NCBI GenBank assembly: GCA_963785755.1
Contig: CAWAXG010000039.1
Coordinates: 533,910 to 597,909, forward strand
From: JACCXG01 sp963785755
GTDB taxonomy: Bacteria > Acidobacteriota > Vicinamibacteria > Vicinamibacterales > 2-12-FULL-66-21
Direction of reading: 5' to 3'
Length of the DNA: 64,000 bases
The position numbers were made by a program, and so were the translations under genes. The notes under the pieces were generated by a model. The model did not search any database. It saw only the letters and a program-made list of their open reading frames with translations, and was not told the origin of the DNA. This document shows, piece by piece, positions 51,766-61,153 of the stretch (positions are counted from its first letter, which is position 1; every line of letters starts with the position of its first letter).

Positions 51766-52788
51766 TCAGGTCCAAACCACCGTTCCGCATCTGTACGCAT
51801 TGTGCGCGCGGCAGCGCAGCTCGATGTTGTCAACCGTGGCTGCGCCGCCATCCGCGAACGGCACACGGTGGTGATACTCGAGAAATCCATGTTCGGTGCA
51901 CCGTCCCGCTGACCCGGGTGAACGCACACTGACCGCTATCGCGGCTCCAGACCGCGCGTTTGACACAGCCGCAGGGATGTGGCGCCGGGGTGATTGTGCG
52001 GTGGACCGCTGATGTGCTCGTGGTTGAGCAACCGCCGCCTGCTTGGCCTTCTGCAATTCCCCGCACGAGCAGTGTCAGCGCCCGATCCAGAACCGCCGCG
52101 ACATCGCCGCTCGGGAATGTCTGTGCCGCAGCAGGTCTTGTGCGAGTCGCAGCTTGTCGTACGTGTCCCGCGAGGCCGTGAACTGGACCTTGTAATACTC
52201 CGGCGCGAGCGGCTTCACTTCGGCGCGGGACGGTTGACGAGGCGGCATGACGTCAGCCTCGCCTATCAGCCGATCTGGTTCCGCGGTGGCCGCGACCGGC
52301 GTCGACGCCGTCACCGCTACAGAACAATCGTTCCCGGCACAGGCAGTTTCCGAACCGTTGCCGCCACGGGCGGCTGTGGGCGCAATCGCGCGACGAGGGT
52401 GCTCGATGTCCTTCTTGCTCTTATGGCGTGCGGATGCGAGAACAGCCGTGTGATTGTCATCCGTCAGGTGCGGAGCCAGGAGACCGACGGCGGTCGAGAT
52501 GCAGGGAGCCATCAGCCAGCAGATCCAGGATTGCGGGAAACTTTCGCGCCGCGCGAGCTGCCTCGATCCGGCCGTATGCCGCGTGCTCGGATAAGTGAAG
52601 GACACCCGTGCAATACGTGAAGAGCGACGAACAGCCCTGTCCGAGATACAGTTTCGCGCGTCAAACTCGGCGAGCACCGCAATGAGGCGCGCCGTCGTGT
52701 CGCGTTCGGTTGTCACCAGCGTCTTCACCTGCGCGAGCAGTTCGGCATCGGAGAGCAGAACCGCGGAGCGGAGTATGTCGATCATCAT
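51766..52788 (-). pseudogene. Broken HNH endonuclease of the DUF222-like type
   Basis: The N-terminal part starts at ATG 52788 or 52785 (MIDILRSAVLLSDAELLAQV, then FDARNCI…). The middle is in changing frames, and a central block reads PEYYKVQFTASRDTYDKL then RLAQDLLRHR. The HNH part follows in two frames: HIPAAV, KRAVWSRDSGQCAF, then GFLEYHHRVPFADGGAATV and ELRCRAHNAY. The HH..N..H residues of the HNH motif are visible. At least four shifts and stop codons break it. Such genes are often mobile or multicopy. It may be real decay, because the surrounding 51.6-53.7 kb zone holds several fragments. Confidence 0.6.
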
Positions 52789-53109
52789 GATTCCTTTGTA
52801 ACATCGTCGTTTCCCCGTTCTTTGTAGTCCCGTCTGCGACACGATGTGCGAGGTTCGAACCCCGTGAGGTAGGTCTGACCGGGAGATGCGCGCGTGGGCC
52901 GCAGGAACGCGTGCAGCATGGCGTCTATGCGACGGACGGGACTTGTTCGGATGTCGCTCTTCAGATGTGTCAAGTACGATTTGCAACAGACTCATTATTT
53001 TTTGGAAACATTTCGTCGAAGTGTGGACGACCACGAACCGCATGAGGAGCGTGTCATGAAGCTTCCGAAGCTTGATCCTCTCGGCGAGGTAGTGTGACGT
53101 TTGGCCGCG
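52789..53109. other. Intergenic stretch with locally lower GC
   Basis: About 320 bases without a supported gene. The part from about 52965 to 53020 is clearly AT-richer than its surroundings and contains a T-run (TTATTTTTTGG). This fits foreign DNA near the transposase stub. A GGTTCGAACCCC stretch at 52852-52863 looks like a tRNA T-loop but has no matching stem. Confidence 0.4.
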
Positions 53110-53202
53110 ATGCTTCCAGATTCCTTGTGTGATCTTGTCGAGCCGTTCTTGCCGATTACGCACACCCGAGCGAGAGGTAAGGCGTGGCGAACGGCCTGCT
53201 AG
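53110..53202 (+). pseudogene. N-terminal stub of an IS5-like transposase
   Basis: 30-codon stub beginning MLPDSLCDLVEPFLP, a close match in style to the N-terminus of IS5/DUF4096-type transposases (typically LPDSLWELVEPFLP). It ends at a TAG after THTRARGKAWRTAC. No catalytic DDE residues, terminal inverted repeats or target duplications were found. It marks a former insertion event. Confidence 0.5.
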
Positions 53203-53348
53203 CCGATCCCATCTCCGGGGCGGCAATCGTCAGGTCGCCCGTTCTGGGGTAATCACGTCGCGCTGCAGCCCTGGGCCTTCCGGGAACGGTCGACACTACG
53301 GCCCCTTTTCGCGACTCGCCGCACTCGTTGCTGCCGCTGATGCTCGTG

Positions 53349-53375
53349 TTGCCGCAGCTGATCCGACCGTATAAT
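53349..53375 (+). promoter_or_regulatory. -35/-10 promoter of the kinase fragment
   Basis: TTGCCG at 53349-53354 and TATAAT at 53370-53375 (15-base spacing), followed by CC. The same TATAATCCAC occurs before the kinase gene at 48862. The coding start follows within 10 bases, so the transcript would be almost leaderless. Confidence 0.45.
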
Positions 53376-53384
53376 CCACATCAA

Positions 53385-53672
53385 CTGGCCCTCGCCCCTG
53401 GTGCCCGCCTCGGCGTGTACGAAGTCACTGCGCCGATCGGCGAAGGTGGGATGGGACAGGTCTATCAGGCTCGCGACACGAAGCTCAATCGCGATGTCGC
53501 GCTCAAAGTCCTGCCTGACTCTCTCGCTCACGATCCCGAACGGCTCGCCCGGTTCACACGGGAAGCCCAGACGCTCGCGTCGCTGAACCATCCGAACATC
53601 GCGCACATTCACGGCCTCGAGGAATCGGGCGGCGTGCGCGCCCTCGTCATGGAGCTCGTCGAGGGCGATTAG
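53385..53672 (+). pseudogene. Truncated kinase N-lobe fragment
   Basis: About 95 residues of a Ser/Thr kinase N-lobe starting at CTG 53385 (LALAPGARLGVYEV). It has the P-loop GEGGMGQVY, lysine in VALKVLPDSLA and LNHPNIAHIHGLEESGG, then stops at TAG 53670-53672 after MELVEGD. The catalytic loop, membrane helix and propeller are absent, and a GNAT gene follows. It retains its promoter-like element. Confidence 0.6.
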
Positions 53673-53729
53673 GTTCGATTGACCATCACGATCTCGCGCG
53701 GCCGGCGGGATGGTTGGACCATTCGATCG

Positions 53730-54275
53730 ATGACGACACCGCAACACACGTGGGAAACGGCCCGCCTCCTGGCCCGGCCAGCGGCAATGGCGGACGCGCA
53801 GGTCATCTTCGACACCTACGCACGCGATCCGGACGTTGCCCGGTACATGACGTGGCGGCCGCACCAGAATGTCGATGAGACCGTCGAGTTCCTTCGCCGA
53901 TGCGAGCAGGTGTGGGCAGACGGATCAGCGTTTCCGTGGACGCTCTGGTTGAAGGACGGCGGGGCATTCGCCGGAATGATCGAAATCCGCGTGCATCCGA
54001 GCACGGTCGATCTCGGATACGCCCTCGCGCGGCGGTGGTGGCGGCAGGGCCTGATGAGCGAAGCGTTGACGGCGGTCGTGCAGTGGGCATTCGCGCAGCC
54101 GGGCATCTACCGGGTCTGGGCGACGTGCGACGTCGACAACGTCGCATCGGCCGGCGTGCTCGAGCGCGTCGGAATGCAGCGCGAGGGCGTGCTTCGGCGA
54201 TGGCTGGTGCATCCGAACGTCAGCGATCGGCCGCGCGACTGCTTCTGCTATTCGATCGTGAAGGAACCAGCGTGA
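53730..54275 (+). CDS. GNAT-family N-acetyltransferase (RimJ/RimL-like)
   Basis: 181-residue protein starting at ATG 53730 (MTTPQHTWETARLLARP). The family pattern is ETARLLARPAAMADAQVIF, then FAGMIEIRVHPSTVDLGYAL, RRWWRQGLMSEALTAVVQWAF and NVASAGVLERVGMQREG. This matches the RimJ/RimL/Rim-like group that acetylates protein N-termini or small amines. The acetyl-CoA-binding RxWWRQGLM loop is present. Intact. It ends 4 bases from the converging lipoprotein gene. The substrate is unknown. Confidence 0.87.
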   Translation: MTTPQHTWETARLLARPAAMADAQVIFDTYARDPDVARYMTWRPHQNVDETVEFLRRCEQVWADGSAFPWTLWLKDGGAFAGMIEIRVHPSTVDLGYALARRWWRQGLMSEALTAVVQWAFAQPGIYRVWATCDVDNVASAGVLERVGMQREGVLRRWLVHPNVSDRPRDCFCYSIVKEPA

Positions 54276-54279
54276 GCGC

Positions 54280-54933
54280 CTACCGCGCGAAGCAGTAGAA
54301 CCGGCCCGCCCCGCCGCGAGGCGCCGTGTCGGCGCAATTCTGGTTGTCGTGCGCCGAGTTCCACGATGACAGCGGGGGTGCGGTGTTCTGGTTGGGACCC
54401 ATGCCGTCCGAGTGTCCCACCCGTGCCGACACGCCTGCCGAATCGGACGTCCAATCCGAGCACGTCAATCCGGGCATCAGCGTTCCGTCGGCGTTCGATC
54501 CCGTCAGCACGTCGTGCTGGTTCGGAGTCGGCGAGCCGGTCCACTGGCCGTTGATGCGCTGCCCGCGCTCGTCGAGGAACAAGGCCGCGTCACCGGTCCG
54601 CGCATGCAGCTCGGTCACATTGTTGGCGACGAGCGCGAGGCTGGCGTTGTGCCAGGGCCCTGTGCCGATCCGGTCGCGCGCGTTCGTCGGCTGATTGCCG
54701 TTGGCCGGATCCCGCTCGACACTGAGATAGGCGCGCCAGGTGCGAGAGCCCTGTCCTGCGGCGACGGCCAGCCGCTGACAGGTGGCATCGGCTCCGGCCA
54801 GGCCTCCAAGATTGCCGGTCACGCTCGTGGCACTGGTCACGAAGAAGCTCATCGATGGGCCTGACGGCTCGGTCGGCGAGTCGTCGCAGCCGGCCGCCAG
54901 GGTCACCACGAGAATCAGGTAGTAGCGTCTCAT
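54280..54933 (-). CDS. Secreted lipoprotein with DUF1554-like lectin/collagen-binding fold
   Basis: 217-residue lipoprotein. The signal ends in a lipobox, LVVTLAAGC, with lipidation at Cys. The mature part begins DDSPTEPSGP, then FFVTSATSVTGNLGGLAGAD and ATCQRLAVAAGQGSRTWRAYL, which resembles DUF1554/C-type-lectin-like exported proteins. The C-terminal region NQNCADTAPRGGAGRFYCFA has two cysteines likely to form a disulfide. Intact. Role unknown; adhesion is possible. Confidence 0.72.
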   Translation of the reverse strand: MRRYYLILVVTLAAGCDDSPTEPSGPSMSFFVTSATSVTGNLGGLAGADATCQRLAVAAGQGSRTWRAYLSVERDPANGNQPTNARDRIGTGPWHNASLALVANNVTELHARTGDAALFLDERGQRINGQWTGSPTPNQHDVLTGSNADGTLMPGLTCSDWTSDSAGVSARVGHSDGMGPNQNTAPPLSSWNSAHDNQNCADTAPRGGAGRFYCFAR

Positions 54934-55169
54934 GCCTTCCGCCTTTCGGCACGGACGCAGCGCAAGAGCGGGACCAACGGGACGAAGACGAAACGCTGTC
55001 GTTTTCCGGTCGTCGCCGAATGGCCGAGTTCAGTTTGCGAATACCGGGGGACGAAAACTCTTACAGCGACCGTAATCGTGCTGATTGGGAATGGATGCGG
55101 GAAATGGAACTGGAAATGGAAGACAGCAGAGTCGGCGCGGCTAGAGGGTGATCGATAACTGGACGTAGA

Positions 55170-58046
55170 ATGGCGCGCTCCCTCATGAAATCCTCTGAAG
55201 CGGGCCCGCGGCCCGGCGCTGGCGGCAGTCCCCTCGAATGGTGCGACGTCCTCGAGGCGGAATATGAAGCGCTCTCGGGCGTGAAGCCGTTCGAGCACGG
55301 GCCGCCCGCGGATCCCCGGCAGCGGCTCGAAGCGCTTCACCTGCTCCTGCACCAGCGCCGCCCGGCCGCGCTCTGTCTCTCCGGTGGCGGCATCCGCAGT
55401 GCGACGTTCGGACTCGGCATCCTTCAGGCGCTCGCCCGCGTGGGCCCGCTTGGCAAGCTCGATTACCTGTCGACGGTGTCAGGGGGCGGCTACACCGGCG
55501 GCTGGTTCACGTCGTGGCTGCACCGCGACGGACGCGACGAGGTGCTGGCCGGGATCGATCCCGCGCCGGTCGGCGCCATGCGGGGCGAAGCCGCGAAGCT
55601 CTCGCCCGTGAACCGCCTCCGCGCGACGTGCCGGTATCTCGCGCCGAAAGGGGGCGTGATCTCCGCGGATGTCTGGACGCTGCTCGCGACGATGGCGCGG
55701 AACCTGTTGCTGAACTGGCTCGTCCTGCTGCCGCTGCTGGCCGCGGTGCTGCTCGTCCCGCGCATCTATCTCGCGGCGGTCGCGAACGTGGAGCAGAACG
55801 TGATCGCCGCGCCCGGCCAGGCCTGCCTCCCGGCCGACGCCGCTCCCTTCTGGCTCGGGTTGCTGTCGCTCTCGATGTTCGTCGTCGCCATCGGCTACGT
55901 CGTGATGAATTTCGTCGGGCGAGGGGACAGCTGGCCGCAGGGGCGCTTCCTGTCGTTCGTCGTCGGTCCGACGGTGATCGGCACGATCGGGCTGACGTTG
56001 TTCTGGTCAGCCTATCCTTGCGCGCCCGACGAGACGGCGGCGTTGTTCGTGTCGGCCGTGCTGCCGGCCGCGGGCTGGCTGGTGATCGGCGCGATCGCCC
56101 GGCCGAACGTCCGCACGGCGCCGCCGGCGCTGGCGGCCGCCGCGCTCACGGCTGCGGCGCTCGTGACGGCAGGCGGCTGGACGCCCGGCGGGCCGTGGCG
56201 CATCGAGCTCGTCGCCGGCATCCCGCTGATGCTGATCGCCGTCGCCGCGATCAATCAACGGCTCGACCGCAGGAGCGCTCTCACGGATCGCGCGGTGCGG
56301 ATGAACGCGGGGGCGCGAACCGTAATGGCCGCGCTCGTCGCCGGGCCGATCGTCGGCTTCGGCGCATACTGGTTCGCGCGCAAGGACTTCTACTTCGGCG
56401 ATCCGCTCGGCGAGTTGTACGCCGTCGTCGCGGTGCCGGGGATCCTGGCGCTGATGCTGCTCGCGAACACGATCTTCATCGGCCTCGCCAGCCACGAGCT
56501 CACGGATGCGGCGCTCGAGTGGTGGAACCGGTTTGCGGCGTGGCTCGCGATTGCGGCGACGCTGTGGCTGGCGGCCGGCGTGCTGGTGTTCTACCTGGCC
56601 GATCTGATCGAGCTCGCCGTGCAGGCGGCCGGCGCCGCTTTCCAGCTCGAACATCACACGACGTCTTCGCTCTTCAGCGTCCTGGTTCCGCTGCTCAGTT
56701 CGCTTGCGGGCCTGGCCGCGCGTTCTGGCGGCACCAGCGGTCAGCCGTCGACCGTGCGCCTCGCGTTCCAGCGCATCGCGCTGCCGCTGACGATCGTCGT
56801 GCTGCTGGCGACCGTGGCGTGGTTCAACGCGTGGGCGCTGCGAGGCTTCCTGCCACCCGGCGGCAACGACCCGCCCGCCGGCCTTCGGGACGTCGTGCTG
56901 TTGGCCGCCGTCGTGTTCGCCCTCGGATTGCTGATGGGCGGATTCGTGCCGGCCAACCGCTTCTCGCTGCACGGAATGTACCGGCAGCGTCTGGTGCGCA
57001 CGTTCCTCGGCGCGTCGCATGCGGATCGCCGGCCGAACGCGTTCACCGGCTTCGATCCCGCGGACGACCTGCGCGTCCACGAGCTGAGCGACGTGCGTCC
57101 GCTGCAGGTCATCAACGCAACGCTGAACAACGTCTCGTCCACGAACTACGGGCGGAACGAGAGGAAGGCCTACGCGTTCACGTTCTCGCCGCTCCACGTC
57201 GGCAGCTCCGAGCTCGGCTACCGCCTGTCGTCGGAGTACGGGTCGGACGGCGGCGGTCCGGCGACGGGGTTGTCCCTCGGCATGGCGCTCGCTGTTTCGG
57301 GGGCGGCGGCGAGCCCGGCGATGGGGATGTACTCGTCGAAGGCGCTCGCGTTTCTGCTGACGCTGGCCAACGCCCGCCTGGGTCTGTGGTTCGGCAACCC
57401 GACCGATCCGGCGACCTGGCAGCGGAGTGATCCGGCGCATGGTGTCGGGCCGATCGTGCGTGAGCTGCTCGGACTCACGACGGACACCAACCCCTACGTC
57501 TACCTGTCGGACGGCGGGCATTTCGAGAACCTCGGACTGTGGTCGATGGTGGTCCGGCGGTGCGGCGTCATCATCGTGTCGGACGCCGGCTGCGATCCCG
57601 ACTACACGTTCGCGGACCTGTCGAACGCGATGCGCCGGATTCGCATCGACCTCGGCATCCCGATCGAGTTCGGCGAGATGAACATGTCGAAGACGGGGCA
57701 GGGCGACGGCAATGCTCACGCGGTGCTCGGCACGATCCGCTACAGCGCGGTGGACGGACCCGATGCGCCGGATGGCCTGCTGCTCTACGTGAAGGCCACG
57801 CTCTCGGGCGACGAGTCCGTGGACATCCGCAACTTTGCCGCGCTGCATCCGGCGTTTCCGCACGACCCGACCGGCAACCAGTTCTTCGACGAGGATCGGT
57901 TCGAGAGCTATCGCGCGCTGGGGTATCACAGCGTCATGTCGGTCGCGGGGGAGCTGGAACTGGCGGACGCGTGGGATCTCTGCGCGGCCGCGCGGAAGAC
58001 CCGGGCGGATGGATCTTTTGCGCCATCGGCGACAGCACGCGTATAA
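55170..58046 (+). CDS. Membrane-embedded patatin-like phospholipase
   Basis: 958-residue protein, intact. The patatin acyl-hydrolase core is split. The oxyanion-hole GGGIRSATFG begins at residue 72, the nucleophile is Ser104 in STVSGGG, and the catalytic Asp is 781 in LSDGGHFENLG. Between them lie about ten hydrophobic helices (for example LLLNWLVLLPLLAAVLLVP, ILALMLLANTIFIGLAS and VVLLAAVVFALGLLMGGFV). The enzyme core therefore appears folded around a large multi-pass membrane domain. It probably cleaves membrane phospholipids or other acyl esters. The following gene starts 91 bases later, with a promoter-like element over its stop. Confidence 0.85.
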   Translation: MARSLMKSSEAGPRPGAGGSPLEWCDVLEAEYEALSGVKPFEHGPPADPRQRLEALHLLLHQRRPAALCLSGGGIRSATFGLGILQALARVGPLGKLDYLSTVSGGGYTGGWFTSWLHRDGRDEVLAGIDPAPVGAMRGEAAKLSPVNRLRATCRYLAPKGGVISADVWTLLATMARNLLLNWLVLLPLLAAVLLVPRIYLAAVANVEQNVIAAPGQACLPADAAPFWLGLLSLSMFVVAIGYVVMNFVGRGDSWPQGRFLSFVVGPTVIGTIGLTLFWSAYPCAPDETAALFVSAVLPAAGWLVIGAIARPNVRTAPPALAAAALTAAALVTAGGWTPGGPWRIELVAGIPLMLIAVAAINQRLDRRSALTDRAVRMNAGARTVMAALVAGPIVGFGAYWFARKDFYFGDPLGELYAVVAVPGILALMLLANTIFIGLASHELTDAALEWWNRFAAWLAIAATLWLAAGVLVFYLADLIELAVQAAGAAFQLEHHTTSSLFSVLVPLLSSLAGLAARSGGTSGQPSTVRLAFQRIALPLTIVVLLATVAWFNAWALRGFLPPGGNDPPAGLRDVVLLAAVVFALGLLMGGFVPANRFSLHGMYRQRLVRTFLGASHADRRPNAFTGFDPADDLRVHELSDVRPLQVINATLNNVSSTNYGRNERKAYAFTFSPLHVGSSELGYRLSSEYGSDGGGPATGLSLGMALAVSGAAASPAMGMYSSKALAFLLTLANARLGLWFGNPTDPATWQRSDPAHGVGPIVRELLGLTTDTNPYVYLSDGGHFENLGLWSMVVRRCGVIIVSDAGCDPDYTFADLSNAMRRIRIDLGIPIEFGEMNMSKTGQGDGNAHAVLGTIRYSAVDGPDAPDGLLLYVKATLSGDESVDIRNFAALHPAFPHDPTGNQFFDEDRFESYRALGYHSVMSVAGELELADAWDLCAAARKTRADGSFAPSATARV

Positions 58047-58047
58047 T
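58018..58047 (+). promoter_or_regulatory. Promoter-like element over the patatin stop codon
   Basis: TTGCGC at 58018-58023 and TATAAT at 58042-58047 (18-base spacing), followed by CC, overlap the patatin TAA at 58044-58046. GAAGGAG at 58123-58129 then precedes ATG 58137 by 7 bases. The catalase-fold gene can thus be transcribed on its own. Confidence 0.5.
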
Positions 58048-58136
58048 CCGCCCCTCCCCTTGGCAACCAGGCAACTCCGCACTTCGCGCACGCCGGTGCA
58101 GGACCGCGTTCCGACCGGCTTTGAAGGAGTCTTCAG

Positions 58137-61100
58137 ATGACGTTCGTCGCGGAAGATCTCGATCCGTCAGGACTCGAGCGGAAGAGCCCGACGGAAGCGG
58201 CCGATATCGACGAGATCAGGCGCGGGATGCTGGCCATCCAGGCGCAGGCGGCGGCGGCCGGGCAGCGGCCGCTCGCGCGCGGGACGCACGCGAAGGGCAT
58301 CTGCGTGAGGGCCGAGCTCGAAGTGCTCGACGTCCGCCAGGTAGGCACGATCCCGCGCTGGCCGAACGGCTCGCCCGGGGCATCTTCTCGACCCCCGGGA
58401 TCTACCCGGCGATCGTGCGATTCGCGAATGCCGATGGCGGCCATCGGCGCGACCGCTTGCCCGACGTCCGCGCCATGTCGTTCTCGATCGACGTGCCGCC
58501 CGGCCTCGTCCCGGGCGCCACCCGCCTCGATTTCTCGATGAACAGCCGGAGCACGTTTCCCATCAACGACTCGCATGCGTTCGCGGTATCCGTCCGGGTG
58601 CTCTCGGCCGCGGGGATGCGTGCGAAGTGGAAGGCGCTCCGATCACTGACGTGGAGCGAATTCCGCAGTCTGCTCCGCGTGATTCGGCTCGGCCGTCAGC
58701 AGATGAAGGGCACGCCGCGGAAGCCGTACCAGCAGCTTCGCTTCTGGAGCACCGTGCCGTTCCTCCACGGCGGCCGCGACGCCATCAAGTACTCGGCGAT
58801 CCCCGCAGACAATCCGGCGCGGCCGCTGCAGGCCGGCCCGAACCGGCTGCAGGACGAGCTCGTGCGGCACGTCAACGAGGACGAGCAGATGAGCGAGTTC
58901 GACTTCGCGCTCCAGCTCCTCGAACCGGGCAGGATGACGCACGACGGCCGGACACAGGAGGCGTCCTTCTGGGTGGAGAACGCCGCGGTCGAGTGGAACG
59001 AACGCGAGTCGCCGTTCCATGTCGTCGCGCGGCTGCGGTTGCTGCCGAAGTCGGTGCTGCCGCCGGCACAGGCGGAAACCTTCTCGATCGACGTCACCGA
59101 GCACTCCACGCCGGACTCGCGGCCGATCGGCAGCATCAACCGCGCCCGCTGGCACGCGGAATCGGCGAGCCGGGCTGCCCGGCTCGCGCAACCCGTCGTG
59201 GCCAGCCCGTGGACGCCGGACCGCCCCGTGCGGAGACTGGCGTGGACCGCGATCGCCGTCGCCGCGCTCGTCTTCTCTGCCGCGCTGGCCTGGGCGATCT
59301 GGCCCGTCACGAAAGATCTCCCCTGGGCCGACCAGCTGGCGTATCCGCCGCCTCCCATGGGCCGCAACGGTCTGACCGACGCTGAGCGCCAGCAGTACTA
59401 CCACCTGAGCGAAGGGGGCGAGGCCTACCCGATTGCATGGCTGCTCGCACTCGAGCAGGAGATCACGTGGCCCGACGGCAGCGTCACCTACCGGCCGTTC
59501 CTCGAAAACGTGGAGCGCTACGGATTCCTGCCCGACCCGAAGAGCCAGTACAACCCGTACGGGCTCCCGGTGGGCGTGACGGCAGGCTACGGGAAGATCA
59601 CAGGGCAGCAGATGATGGGCCTGAACTGCACGGCCTGCCACGTCGGCGAGCTGCACTACAACGGCCGCGCGTTCAGGATGGACGGCGGGCCGTCGATGGC
59701 CTACATCAACGCCTTCGTGAAGGGGATCGTGGACGAGACGTCCGCGACCGCGCGCAGCAGCCGCCGGCGCCTGCGCTTCCTGGATCGCTGGCGGCGCGTG
59801 CAGCTCGTGCCGCTGCCCGACTATCCCGTCGTCCAGCAGGCGAGCGCCGTCTCCGTGCCGGCAAGCACGAACGAGACGCTCGACGCGGGAGAGCCAGGCG
59901 CCTTCTGGCGCGTTCTCGCCGGTCTGCGGATGGCGATTGCCAATCGTTCGCTCCTGATGGACAAGCTTCACGGCTTCGGCGCGATGAAGCTCGTCGTCCA
60001 GGGGCAGGCGCTCAGCACCGAGGAGGGCTATGGCAGGAACGACGCTTTCGGCGTCGGCCGCAACGAGCTGTTCGGCGCCTACAAGAACGCGAACTTCACG
60101 GAAGGCCTCAACGTCGTGCCGGCCGACGCGCCAGTCAGTTTCCCGCACCTCTGGGGAATGGAGCGGACGTCCTGGTTCCAGTGGGGCGTGAATACGAACT
60201 CGGTGATCGAGCGCAACATCGGCCAGGCGCTCGGCGTCGGTGCGACGGTGCAGCCCGACAAGGGCTTCAGCAGGACCGTTCGCGTCGACAACCTGCACGC
60301 GATGGAGGACCTCCAGTACAAGCTCTCGAGCCCGGTATGGCCGGCCGAGCTGTTCGGGCCTGTCGATCAAGCCCGGGCCGAGCGAGGCAGGAAAGTCTTC
60401 GATCGCACGTGTGCGCTCTGCCACGAGACCTATGGCAAGTCGGGGTCGCTCAACGAATACCAGTTGTTCCCCCTCGACGTCGTCGGAACCGATCCGAGCA
60501 CGGCGATCAACTTCGAGCGCACGGTGATGACCGCCGAGGGGCCGAAGCCGTTCGGACTGGCCGCGTTCGAGATCGTCAAGAAGGTAAAGGCCGCCTACTA
60601 CGCCGAGCACAACATCCCGCCCGACGTGCAGGCGCGATGGGAATCAAGAGCGACGCGCGGGGAAGCGGAGTTCCGCGCGCCGCTGCTCGAGTACCAGAAG
60701 TTCCCCGACACCCGGCAGCGCGGCGTCTATCGCGCGAAGACGCTGAAGGGAATCTGGGCGACCGCGCCGTTTCTCCACAACGGCTCGGTCCCGAGCGTGT
60801 TCGATCTGCTCCGGCCGGCGAACGAGCGTCCGACGACGTTCAAGCTCGGAACGAAGGAGTACGACCCGGTGAAGCTCGGCTACGTCGTGGACGGCCCGCG
60901 CTTCCTGACGCCGCCCCGCATGCAGCCGTTCACCTACGACACGCGGCAGCTCGGGAACTGGAACACCGGCCACGAATGGTGGTTCTACCCGGATCTCGAC
61001 GACGAGATGCGCTACGACATCATCGAGTTCCTGAAGACGTTCGACGACGTGAACTATCCGGGGGACTATCGCTTCGAGCGGCCGGCCTACCCGCCGGAGA

Positions 61101-61153
61101 CCGTGCAGATGGACAAGGGGCTGCCGGAGGCGCGCCCGTATCGCGAGCGTTAG
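58137..61153 (+). CDS. Fusion of catalase-fold domain, one membrane helix and di-haem RoxA-like cytochrome c domain
   Basis: About 1005 residues, with one frameshift near 58350. The N-terminal 350 residues have a catalase-like fold: ARGTHAKGICVRAELEVLD with the distal-His type motif, FSMNSRSTFPINDSHAFA, NEDEQMSEFDFALQL and EHSTPDSRPIGSINRAR. In place of the usual proximal-Tyr pattern (RxxxY) it reads RARWHAE, so the haem ligand seems absent. A single membrane helix lies at about 370-390 (LAWTAIAVAALVFSAALAWAI). The C-terminal half is a di-haem cytochrome c with LNCTACHVGE near 497 and RTCALCHETYG near 758, plus FLHNGSVPSVFDLLRPANER, as in RoxA-like oxygenases or CcpA-type peroxidases. The topology would place the catalase fold inside and the haems outside. 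Substrate unknown; lipid hydroperoxides are a guess from its patatin neighbour. Confidence 0.72.

Noticed and set aside
52850..52872. GGTTCGAACCCC resembling a tRNA T-loop
   Set aside because: The flanking bases cannot form the T stem and no anticodon or acceptor arm is found nearby.
54855..55151. Plus-strand open frame before the patatin gene
   Set aside because: First half is antisense to the lipoprotein gene, second half is a low-complexity acidic stretch; no start signal or family likeness.
56007..58091. 694-codon open frame on the minus strand opposite the patatin gene
   Set aside because: Composition is extreme in Arg, His, Gln and Glu with no domain; the opposite strand has clear patatin motifs and membrane helices.
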